The position numbers and the translations under genes were made by a program. Under the pieces are notes generated by a model. It did not search any database, was not told the origin of the DNA, and saw nothing but the letters and a program-made list of their open reading frames with translations. From Actinomadura cremea (GTDB lineage: Bacteria; Actinomycetota; Actinomycetes; Streptosporangiales; Streptosporangiaceae): a stretch of 64,000 nt of DNA. This document shows, piece by piece, positions 27,173-34,726 of this stretch (its first letter is position 1; each line of letters begins with the position of its first letter). Location: positions 310,001 through 374,000 of the forward strand of contig NZ_BMRF01000004.1 in assembly GCF_014648495.1 (NCBI RefSeq), in the 5' to 3' direction.

Positions 27173-28951
27173 CTATGCCGCCGTTGCCCGGTTCACGGCC
27201 GACAGGACGGCGCCGACGGACGCCGCGAGGACCGAGGTGTCGCGGCCCGCGCCCCAGCGGACGACGCCGTCCACCCGGCACTCGGCGTACGCGACGGCGG
27301 GGGAGCCGCCGCCCGACGGGTTCGGCTCGGTCGAGTGCTCGGCGAACCGGAGGACGTCCACCTTCACACCGGCGCCGGCCAGCGCGGTGGTGAGCGCGTC
27401 GATCGGCCCGTTGCCGCCGCCGGTGTGCTCCGCGGCGCGGCCGTCCACCGTCACCGTGCCGGTGAAGTCGTGCCGCGCGGGGCCGGTGTGGGACGTCCGC
27501 CAGCCGGTCAGGACGACCGGGCCCGCGTCGGCGCGGTCGAGGTACTCGGCGCGGAACAGCTCCCACAGCTGCTCGGCGGTCACCTCCTCGCCGCTGCCGT
27601 CGGTGGCCTCCTGCACCACGCGGGAGAACTCGATCTGCAGGCGGCGCGGCAGGTCGAGGCCGTACCCGGCGCGCAGCAGGTAGGCGATGCCGCCCTTGCC
27701 CGACTGGCTGTTCACCCGGATGACGGCCTCGTAGCCGCGGCCCACGTCCGCGGGGTCGATCGGCAGGTACGGGACGTCCCACGGGGCCCGTTCGGGCGGG
27801 ACGCCCAGGTCGGCGGCGCGCTTCGCGTGGTGCGCCATGCCCTTGGCGATGGCGTCCTGGTGGGTGCCTGAGAACGCGGTGTAGACGAGGTCGCCGCCGT
27901 AGGGGTGCCGTTCGTGGACGGGCAGCCGGTTGCAGTGCTCGACGGTGCGGCGGATCTCGTCGATGTCGGAGAGGTCGAGCCGCGGGTCGACGCCCTGGGC
28001 GTGCAGGTTCAGCGCGAGGGTGACCAGGTCGACGTTGCCGGTGCGCTCGCCGTTGCCGAACAGGCAGCCCTCGACCCGCTGGGCGCCCGCGAGCATCGCC
28101 AGTTCGGCGCAGGCCACGCCGGTGCCGCGGTCGTTGTGCGGGTGCACCGACAGGATCACCGCGTCGCGTCGCGCCACGTTCCGGTGCATGTACTCGATCT
28201 GGTCGGCGTACACGTTCGGGGTGGCGATCTCGACCGTCGCGGGCAGGTTCAGGACGACGGGACGGTCGGGGGAGGCGTCCCACAGGTCCGTGACGGCGTC
28301 GCAGACCTCGAGTGCGAAGTCGGGTTCGGTGAAGTTGAACGTCTCGGGGGAGAACTCGAACCGGACGCCGGGGCCCGCGCGGCGCGCGACGTCCGCCGCG
28401 CCGTCGAGGATCAGCCGCCGCACGCCGTCCCGGTCCTCGCGCAGGACGACCTCGCGCCAGGCGGGGCCGGTCGCGGTGTACAGGTGGACGACCGCGCGGG
28501 GCAGGCCCTCGATCGACGCGAACGTCCGCTCGATGAGGTCGCGGCGGGCGGGCGTGAACACGACGGGCGTGACGTCGTCGGGGATCCCGGCCCCGGCCAG
28601 CCGGCGGACGAACGCGAAGTCGGTCGCGCTCGCCGACGGGTAGCCGACCTCGATCTCCTTGAAGCCCATCGCGACGAACAGGTCGAACATGCGGGCCTTG
28701 CGGTCGGGGTCCATCGGCTCGGCGAGCGCCTGGTTGCCGTCGCGCAGGTCGACCGGCACCCACAGTGGAGGCGCCTCCAGGCGGCGGGACGGCCAGGTCC
28801 GGTCGAGGTCCGGGACGGGCGACGGCGCGCGGTCGTGCACGGAGCGGTAGCGGTGCGACGGCATCGCGCCGCCGCGCTGCGGGTTCCAGAACGGCGCGCC
28901 GGCCGGGACGGGGCCGCCGGGCGTCCGGAGGGTCGGGAAGGCGTGGCTCAC
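27173..28951 (-). CDS. leuA: 2-isopropylmalate synthase
   Basis: A 592-residue enzyme that condenses acetyl-CoA with 2-ketoisovalerate, the first step of leucine synthesis. The N-terminal TIM barrel shows [16 protein letters not shown] with the metal-binding aspartate, and later [12 protein letters not shown] with the HxH region. The C-terminal LeuA regulatory domain (~440-590) includes [20 protein letters not shown], the leucine feedback site. The start is GTG 28951 with AGGAG 8-9 bp upstream. A leader peptide and alternative hairpins upstream indicate attenuation. Confidence 0.95.
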   Translation of the reverse strand: MSHAFPTLRTPGGPVPAGAPFWNPQRGGAMPSHRYRSVHDRAPSPVPDLDRTWPSRRLEAPPLWVPVDLRDGNQALAEPMDPDRKARMFDLFVAMGFKEIEVGYPSASATDFAFVRRLAGAGIPDDVTPVVFTPARRDLIERTFASIEGLPRAVVHLYTATGPAWREVVLREDRDGVRRLILDGAADVARRAGPGVRFEFSPETFNFTEPDFALEVCDAVTDLWDASPDRPVVLNLPATVEIATPNVYADQIEYMHRNVARRDAVILSVHPHNDRGTGVACAELAMLAGAQRVEGCLFGNGERTGNVDLVTLALNLHAQGVDPRLDLSDIDEIRRTVEHCNRLPVHERHPYGGDLVYTAFSGTHQDAIAKGMAHHAKRAADLGVPPERAPWDVPYLPIDPADVGRGYEAVIRVNSQSGKGGIAYLLRAGYGLDLPRRLQIEFSRVVQEATDGSGEEVTAEQLWELFRAEYLDRADAGPVVLTGWRTSHTGPARHDFTGTVTVDGRAAEHTGGGNGPIDALTTALAGAGVKVDVLRFAEHSTEPNPSGGGSPAVAYAECRVDGVVRWGAGRDTSVLAASVGAVLSAVNRATAA

Positions 28952-29002
28952 GGGAGGGTCTCCTGGGGTGTCGCCGATCGGACGACCGGCGGCACCGGAC
29001 CC

Positions 29003-29105
29003 CGCGGCGGGGTGCCGGTCGGATCAGGCCCCGCCGCGGCGGCCGAGAAAAAGAACCTGCCACGCCATGCCGGGCACTCTAGCCACACCTCAGGTCCTCA
29101 GACAA
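29003..29105 (-). promoter_or_regulatory. leuA promoter and probable ribosome-mediated attenuator
   Basis: On the minus strand TTGTCT (29105-29100) and TAGAGT (29081-29076) are spaced 18 bp, and the leader ATG starts 7 nt after the -10, so the leader mRNA may be leaderless. CGCGGCGGGG within the last leader codons (29038-29029) can pair with CCCCGCCGCG (29012-29003). The same CCCCG segment can instead fold into a local CCCCG-CCG-CGGGG hairpin. These mutually exclusive stems are the signature of attenuation. The element lies 50-150 bp upstream of leuA. Confidence 0.6.
29024..29068 (-). CDS. leuA leader peptide
   Basis: A 14-codon reading frame, MAWQVLFLGRRGGA, starts at ATG 29068 and stops with TGA at 29024. 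It carries a V-L-F-L run with CTT and CTC leucine codons placed so that a stalled ribosome would leave the downstream CGCGGCGGGG segment free. It has no good Shine-Dalgarno sequence, but the -10 box is only 7 nt away, suggesting leaderless translation. Confidence 0.55.
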   Translation of the reverse strand: MAWQVLFLGRRGGA

Positions 29106-29155
29106 GTTGCCGTCGCGCTACCGTGGTCCGGTCCCGCGCCCCGGAAGGAACCCGT

Positions 29156-29863
29156 ATGCCGCTCGGCCCGCTCCGTCCCAGCCCGCTCGTCGAGCAGGCC
29201 GCGCAGCGGCTGCGCGGGCAGATCGCGGACGGGACCTGGCCGGTCGGCGCCCGGCTGCCCGGCGAGACGACGCTCGCCAAGGAGCTGGGCGTGGGCCGCT
29301 CGACCGTGCGCGAGGCGCTGCGCGCCCTCGCCGGCGCCGGGCTCGTCCAGGCGCGGCAGGGCGCGGGCGTGTTCGTCCTCGCGACCGAGCCGGACGAGGA
29401 CTGGCGGACGCGGCTGCGGCGCGCGTCCGTCGCCGACGTGTACGAGATCCGCGAGCTGATCGAGGGCCGCGCCGCCGAGCTGGCCGCCCGCCGCCGCACC
29501 GGCGCCGACCTCGCCACCATCGACCGCGCCCTCGCCGACCGCACCGCCGCCCTGCCCGCCGACGGCGCCGCGGGCGCGCGGGTCGAGGCGTTCATCGACG
29601 CCGACATCGCCCTGCACGCCGCGATCGTCCGGGCCGCGCACAACCCGATCCTCGCCGACCTGTTCGCCGAGTTCGTCCCGGTCCTGCGCGAGGGCCTGCT
29701 CGAGCTGACGTCCCTCGTGGACGTGCGCCGCCACGACCTCGACCACGGACGGGACGCGCACGCCGCGCTGGTCGAGGCCGTCCGCGACCGCGACCCGTCC
29801 GCCGCCGCCCGCATCATCGCCGCCGAGCTGGAACAGACCCTCGGCACCCTGCGCCGCCGCTGA
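29156..29863 (+). CDS. GntR-family regulator, FadR subfamily (FCD domain)
   Basis: A 235-residue transcription factor. The N-terminal winged helix (~10-75) reads LRGQIADGTWPVGARLPGE, TLAKELGVGRSTVREALRAL and GLVQARQGAGVFV, classic GntR. The C-terminal FCD domain (~90-225) is all-helical with metal-ligand candidates in DADIALHAAIVRAAHNP and DAHAALVEAV. The start ATG 29156 follows GGAAGGA. It is divergent from leuA, but no operator could be identified, so its target is open. Confidence 0.9.
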   Translation: MPLGPLRPSPLVEQAAQRLRGQIADGTWPVGARLPGETTLAKELGVGRSTVREALRALAGAGLVQARQGAGVFVLATEPDEDWRTRLRRASVADVYEIRELIEGRAAELAARRRTGADLATIDRALADRTAALPADGAAGARVEAFIDADIALHAAIVRAAHNPILADLFAEFVPVLREGLLELTSLVDVRRHDLDHGRDAHAALVEAVRDRDPSAAARIIAAELEQTLGTLRRR

Positions 29864-30024
29864 CCGTATCCGGCACAGGCCGAATGCGGTCAGTGTGCCG
29901 TTTGGCGCAGTCATTGCGTGGTGGAGCCGACCAGAATCGACCTGTTCATGTCTCTGTAACCGGCACGACACGGAAACTGCCGGACGGCGAGACCGCGGGT
30001 GCGGGATGCGGGGGTTCCTTGACG

Positions 30025-31476
30025 GTGACCGTGGGCCGGACGGCCGGCCCGTCCGATCGGCTCGGACGCGACGAGGCGGCGCGGCGGCTGGCGGCCCTGG
30101 CGGCGGAGCGGCGGATGCGCCCGCGCGCCGACCAGCTCCGCCGGCTCGCCGAAGACCTGGAGAACGAGAACGACCTCGAACGCTGGGCCGCCGTCGACCT
30201 GTACGCGGCGTTCCTGCGCGACGACACGGTGGCGGAGCCCGACGACCCGGGCGGGCCGCGCGGTGCGGCCGGAGCCCTCCGGGACCTGGCGCCGTCCGTG
30301 CTGATCTTCATGCCGATCATGCTGACCTGGCTCGGGCTGTTCAAGGCGACGAGCGCCTACCGGCACAGCCGCGGCGACGCCGACCTGGCGGGCATGTCCT
30401 TCCTGGAGCAGTGGCAGACCGGGTTCGACGGCCGGTTGGGCGGCTGGTTCTACTTCGACCGGATCGCGCTCGGCACCCTGCTGCTGATCTGCGTGCTGAT
30501 CACGGTGACGGTGGCCGAGACGGTCGCCCGGCGCCGGTCCGAGCGCGCCGACGCGCGGGAGCGGGCGCGCCTCACCCGCGAGCTGGCGGGGGCGCTCACC
30601 GCCGCCGACTTCCACCTCGCCCAGTACCGGACGGACGACGCGTCGCGCGTCGAGGAGGCGGCGCGGCGGCTCGAGGACGCGGCCGAGGAGGCGCGCCGGG
30701 CGGGGGCGGCCGCCGCGGAACTGCAGCGCGAGACGAACGAGGCCGTCGCCCGCGCCCGGACCGGCATGGACCGGGTCGAGCGGCTCGCCGAGGCGCTGCT
30801 GGCGGGGGACGAGGCGGTGCGCGACGCCACCGGCCGGATCGGCGCCGCCGCGGCGGCCGTCGGCAGCCGGATCGACGCGCTCTCGTCGGCGACCGGGTCG
30901 GTGGCCGGGGCCGCGGCCGAGCTGACCCGGGCGTCGGCGGACGGCGCCGAACTGCTCGGCAGGGCGGTCGAGGACGCCGCCGAGCGGCTGCGGACGGCCG
31001 CCGCCGAGGACCGGGCGGGGCTCGGCGACCGCATCGCCGAGGCCCTCGACTCCGGCGGCGCCGCGATCCGCGCGGCGCTCGACGACTGGCGCACCGACGG
31101 GGCCATCTACTCGCACCGCCACGAGATGACCGCCGACCATCTCGGCGCCGTCGTCGGCAGCGTCGAGGACCTGCTGCTGCGGATGGACGGCTCGGTCCGG
31201 GAGCTGATGGACGGGACGACCGCGTCGCTGGGACGGCTGCCCGGCGCGGTGGACGCCCTGGACGCGCACGCGCGGCGGTCCGTCGAGGAGCTGCGGACCA
31301 CGCTGACCGCGGCCACCGGCGAGATCCGCGCGGAACTGGACCGGCTCCTCGCGGGCGTGCCGGAGGCGGACGGGCGCACGGCGCAGGTCACCGCGGAGCT
31401 GACGCGGCTGCGCACGTCGGTGGACGCGCTCCGCGACCAGCTCGCGGCCGGCGGGCGGAGGCGATGGTTCCGGTGA
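30025..31476 (+). CDS. Membrane protein with long cytoplasmic coiled coil, first gene of a VWA-PP2C-kinase operon
   Basis: A protein of about 483 residues. A helical N-terminus (~10-65) precedes two transmembrane helices (~90-109 SVLIFMPIMLTWLGLF; ~146-167 IALGTLLLICVLITVTVAE), then some 300 residues of Ala/Glu/Arg-rich heptad sequence to the end. The overall plan loosely recalls ZorA/MotA-type or chemoreceptor-like stalks, but no family signature is seen. The GTG at 30025 is chosen for spacing from GGGGG; TTG 30019 and GTG 30031 are alternatives. The next four genes follow with overlaps or gaps under 20 bp. Confidence 0.7.
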   Translation: MTVGRTAGPSDRLGRDEAARRLAALAAERRMRPRADQLRRLAEDLENENDLERWAAVDLYAAFLRDDTVAEPDDPGGPRGAAGALRDLAPSVLIFMPIMLTWLGLFKATSAYRHSRGDADLAGMSFLEQWQTGFDGRLGGWFYFDRIALGTLLLICVLITVTVAETVARRRSERADARERARLTRELAGALTAADFHLAQYRTDDASRVEEAARRLEDAAEEARRAGAAAAELQRETNEAVARARTGMDRVERLAEALLAGDEAVRDATGRIGAAAAAVGSRIDALSSATGSVAGAAAELTRASADGAELLGRAVEDAAERLRTAAAEDRAGLGDRIAEALDSGGAAIRAALDDWRTDGAIYSHRHEMTADHLGAVVGSVEDLLLRMDGSVRELMDGTTASLGRLPGAVDALDAHARRSVEELRTTLTAATGEIRAELDRLLAGVPEADGRTAQVTAELTRLRTSVDALRDQLAAGGRRRWFR

Positions 31477-31931
31477 ACCTGCGGGTCTCCATGATCGCTC
31501 TCGCCGGCTGGCTGTTCGCGGACCTGCTGCTGGCGTTCTCGATCGTCGTCCTCGGCACCCAGGAACCGCCGCCGAAGCCGGTGGCCGCGCCGACGCCGAC
31601 GAAGGCGCCGCGGCAGGCCCTCGAACGCCGCTACGTCGAGATCGAGCTGGCCGTGGACCCGGACGAGGCGAGGTCGGGCGGCCCGGCGGCCGTCGAGGCG
31701 CTGCGCCGGGCGATCCGGGACGAGCCGGGCCTGCGCGGCCGCAAGGCGGGGATGGTCCTGACGTTCGGCGCCCAGCACAGCGGCGGGGAGGGCTTCGCGC
31801 ACGACGTGAACGCGCTGCTCCCGCGCGCCGACCGCGCCCTGTTCGCCGACGTCGCGACCCGCGACTTCCAGCTGCTGGGCACCGGCGGCGGCGCGCTGAT
31901 GCTCAACATCTACCTCTTCCACGACGACTGA
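31464..31931 (+). CDS. Small single-helix membrane protein with an external C-terminal domain
   Basis: A 155-residue protein. One N-terminal helix (SMIALAGWLFADLLLAFSIV) is followed by a Pro-rich linker (EPPPKPVAAPTPTKAP) and a ~100-residue compact domain (RYVEIELAVDPDEA, KAGMVLTFGAQHSGGEGFA, LMLNIYLFHDD). The layout, membrane anchor plus Pro linker plus domain, resembles stator or ZorB-like partners, though the domain is not a recognisable OmpA fold. ATG 31464 overlaps the previous gene by 13 bp; GTG 31473 would give a 4-bp GTGA overlap and is equally possible. Confidence 0.65.
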   Translation: MVPVNLRVSMIALAGWLFADLLLAFSIVVLGTQEPPPKPVAAPTPTKAPRQALERRYVEIELAVDPDEARSGGPAAVEALRRAIRDEPGLRGRKAGMVLTFGAQHSGGEGFAHDVNALLPRADRALFADVATRDFQLLGTGGGALMLNIYLFHDD

Positions 31932-31946
31932 CCGCAAGGAGCTTCG

Positions 31947-32621
31947 GTGAGCGAACAGGTACTGCCCTTCTATCTGGTCTGCGACGAGTCGTGGTCGATG
32001 GCGGGGGAACCCATCGACGCGATCAACGAGTCCCTGAAGGAGCTGCACCAGGAGATCGGCAGCAACCCCGTCGTCGCGGACAAGACCCGGTTCTGCCTGA
32101 TCAGCTTCAACCACGAGGCCCAGGTGCTGCTCCCGCTGACGGACCTCAGCGACCTCGAGGACGAGATGCCGGGGATGACGGGCGACGGCGGGACCTCCTA
32201 CGGCACCGTCTTCGCGCTGCTCCGCGACACCATCGACAAGGACGTCGCCGCGCTGAAGGCCGCCGGGAACCAGGTGCTGCGGCCCGCGGTGTTCTTCCTC
32301 ACCGACGGCCAGCCCAACGACACGTCCGAATGGGGGACGGCCCACCGCCGGGTGACGGACCCGGCCTGGGGCCCCCGGCCGAACATCCTGGCCTTCGGGT
32401 TCGGCGACGTCGACCGCGACACGATCCAGCGCATCGCCACCGTCCGGGCCTTCATCACCGACGAGTCGATGCGGCCGGGGCCCGCGCTGCAGGAGTTCGC
32501 GCAGTCGCTGATCCGCTCGATCGTCCGCTCGGGATCGTCCGCCGACGCCGACGGCGGCATGAGCCTCGCGATGCCCGACGAGGTCCCCGGCTTCACCACC
32601 ATCAAGGCCGATGTCGTCTGA
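31947..32621 (+). CDS. TerY-like von Willebrand factor A domain protein
   Basis: A 224-residue cytoplasmic VWA protein starting at GTG 31947 after AAGGAG. The metal-ion-dependent adhesion site is complete: D13-E-S15-W-S17, the threonine in GDGGTSYG, and the aspartate in FLTDGQPND. Sequence and size match the TerY branch found in tellurite-resistance-linked phosphorylation triads. Its gene overlaps the following PP2C gene by 11 bp and the kinase follows next, which is the triad arrangement. Confidence 0.88.
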   Translation: MSEQVLPFYLVCDESWSMAGEPIDAINESLKELHQEIGSNPVVADKTRFCLISFNHEAQVLLPLTDLSDLEDEMPGMTGDGGTSYGTVFALLRDTIDKDVAALKAAGNQVLRPAVFFLTDGQPNDTSEWGTAHRRVTDPAWGPRPNILAFGFGDVDRDTIQRIATVRAFITDESMRPGPALQEFAQSLIRSIVRSGSSADADGGMSLAMPDEVPGFTTIKADVV

Positions 32622-33768
32622 CCGCCGCGACCGGCCGAAGCCGGACGACGAGTGGCAGCGGATCCGGTGGACGCCCGGCGAGCTCGCCGACACCAGGCCC
32701 GAGGGGATCGCGATCGTGCCGGGCGAGACCGGGCAGGAGGTACCGGACCCGCTGGACGCCGAGGGGCACGCGATGTCCATGCGGGAGCGCCTGCGGCAGG
32801 GGCCGGTCGTCCCCGAGACCCGGACCACGGAGCCCCCGGCCGCCGGGGAACCGCAGGCCGGTCCGGAGGCGGGCACTGCGGGCATGGAGCCGGAGCCGGA
32901 GGTGCGGTTCGAGCCGTTCGAGGAGCCGCCGCGGTACCGGCGCCCGCACCCCAGGGGCGGCGTCCCGCGCGGCCTGCCCGAGGTGCGGGACCCGGTGCCC
33001 GACATGGTGTTCGACGGTGCGGACCTCGACGGGCTGACGGTCCGGGCCGCGTCGCTGCGCGGCGACGACCACCGCTACTACGGCGAGCCCCGGCAGGACG
33101 CGGTGGCGCTGTGGACGGTCCCGCTCGCCCCGGGGGACGCGCTCCTCGCGTGCGTCGCGGACGGCGTGGGCAGCCAGCCGCTCTCGCACGAGGGGTCGGC
33201 GCTCGCCTGCCGGCTGCTGCGCGCGGAGATCGAGCGGGTCGCCGGAACCTGGGAGTGGGAGCGGGCGGGCGAGCTGATCACGGGTGCCGTCGCGCGGGTG
33301 GCGTCCGGCATGACCGCGCACGCCGCCGAGGCCGGGATCGACCCGAAGGCGCTGTCGACGACGCTCGCGGCGCTGATCGTCGACGCGGGCCCCGGGGACG
33401 ATCCGCGCCTCGCCGCCGTCCTGAACATCGGGGACGGCGCCGCCTACCGGCTGCGCGACGGGGTGCTGGAGCCGGTGCGGGCCGCCGAGCCGGATCCCGG
33501 CGGCATCGTCGACCCCCGCACCGACGCGCTGCCCGGCAGCCCCGGGACCGTCCGGCCCATGGTCGACTGGCTGCGGCCGGAGGAGGCGCTCGTGCTGTGC
33601 ACCGACGGGCTGTCGAATCCGATGCGCGGCGCCGAGGTGCGCGAGCCGCTGGTGGCGTCGTGGAGCCGCGCCGAGCCGCCCGGGATCATCGAGTTCGGCT
33701 GGAAGTTGGCGTTCCGGGCCAAGTCCTACGGCGACGACCGCTCGGCCGTCTGCGTCTGGGGACGGTAG
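32611..33768 (+). CDS. PP2C-family protein phosphatase with a disordered N-terminal extension
   Basis: A 385-residue protein. Residues 1-135 are Pro/Glu-rich and probably flexible, with many Arg and acidic patches. The PP2C domain (~140-385) has RQDA (~D163), CVADGVGSQP (D184), LNIGDGAAYRL, VLCTDGLSN and the C-terminal YGDDRSAVCVW, the conserved metal-binding aspartates. The ATG at 32611 lies inside the VWA gene. It should reverse phosphorylation by the kinase encoded next; candidate substrates are the VWA or membrane proteins. Confidence 0.9.
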   Translation: MSSDRRDRPKPDDEWQRIRWTPGELADTRPEGIAIVPGETGQEVPDPLDAEGHAMSMRERLRQGPVVPETRTTEPPAAGEPQAGPEAGTAGMEPEPEVRFEPFEEPPRYRRPHPRGGVPRGLPEVRDPVPDMVFDGADLDGLTVRAASLRGDDHRYYGEPRQDAVALWTVPLAPGDALLACVADGVGSQPLSHEGSALACRLLRAEIERVAGTWEWERAGELITGAVARVASGMTAHAAEAGIDPKALSTTLAALIVDAGPGDDPRLAAVLNIGDGAAYRLRDGVLEPVRAAEPDPGGIVDPRTDALPGSPGTVRPMVDWLRPEEALVLCTDGLSNPMRGAEVREPLVASWSRAEPPGIIEFGWKLAFRAKSYGDDRSAVCVWGR

Positions 33769-33772
33769 CGGG

Positions 33773-34723
33773 ATGCGGCTGGACGGCACGGACCTGGCGC
33801 TCGGCGACCTGGCGCCCGGCCGTGAACTCGGGGTCGGCGGTCAGGGGAGGGTGCACGAGCTGAGCGGCGCGCTGACCGGCCACGTCTTCAAGGAGTACGT
33901 GCTCAGCGGCGTGGACGGTGCCGCGCTCAAGCGGCTCGTCGATCTTCCCGGACGGCTCTCCGGCCCCGACCGCGACGCCCTGCTGCGGCAGGCGGCGTGG
34001 CCGCTCGCGCGCGTGCTCGACGGCGGCGCCGTCAAGGGCTTCGTGATGCGCGTGGTGCCCCGGGCGTTCTGGGGCAACGCCGCGACCGGTCCGCGGCTGC
34101 GCGAGCTGCAGTACCTCCTGTACCGGCCGAAGCCGATGTGGGGGGACATCGCGCCTCCCGACGCGGACGGCCGGTTGCGCGTCGCCCGCAACACGGCCGG
34201 GCTGTTCCGGCTGCTGCACGGCCACGGGCTGATCGTGGGGGACGTGTCCATGAAGAACCTGCTGTGGTCCCCGGCCGGGGAGGTGTTCCTGCTCGACTGC
34301 GACGGCGTCCGCGAACTCGGGGAGCGGCCCGTCCTGCCCCAGACCCACACCCCCGACTGGAACGACCCGCGGGAGCCGCCGACCGGCCCGGAGCTGGACA
34401 CCGACCGCTACAAGCTCGCCCTCCTCGTGGCGCGGGTGCTGACCCGCACCCACGCGCTGCGCCCCGGTGACGAGGTGGGGTGCGTCCCCGGGCTCCCGGA
34501 CCGGGTCGTCGCCGAGGTCACCGCGCGGTTCGCCGAGGCGGGACGGGCGCGGGGCCTGCGGCCGGACGCGGCGCAGTGGGCGCGCGCGCTGGACGATCGC
34601 GGGGCCATCAAGCTCGCGCCCCTGCCCCCGGTGCGCCGCCCCCCGAAGCTCCCCAAAGTCCCCTTGGACGGGGCCGGGGACGGGGGGCGGCCCACGATCA
34701 GACTCCGCCCTCCCGAGAACTAG
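33773..34723 (+). CDS. Protein-kinase-like protein of a TerY-P-type triad
   Basis: A 316-residue kinase-fold protein. A Gly-rich loop (LGVGGQGRVHEL, ~19-30), the ATP lysine K40 (VFKEYV), a catalytic loop GLIVGDVSMKNLL with D157 and N162, and an LLDCDGV segment (D175/D177) in place of DFG. The HRD motif is altered to VGD, as in the divergent kinases of such triads. The C-terminal ~50 residues are Pro/Lys/Arg-rich. It starts at ATG 33773, 4 bp after the phosphatase stop, and closes the five-gene operon. Confidence 0.85.
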   Translation: MRLDGTDLALGDLAPGRELGVGGQGRVHELSGALTGHVFKEYVLSGVDGAALKRLVDLPGRLSGPDRDALLRQAAWPLARVLDGGAVKGFVMRVVPRAFWGNAATGPRLRELQYLLYRPKPMWGDIAPPDADGRLRVARNTAGLFRLLHGHGLIVGDVSMKNLLWSPAGEVFLLDCDGVRELGERPVLPQTHTPDWNDPREPPTGPELDTDRYKLALLVARVLTRTHALRPGDEVGCVPGLPDRVVAEVTARFAEAGRARGLRPDAAQWARALDDRGAIKLAPLPPVRRPPKLPKVPLDGAGDGGRPTIRLRPPEN

Positions 34724-34726
34724 GCG

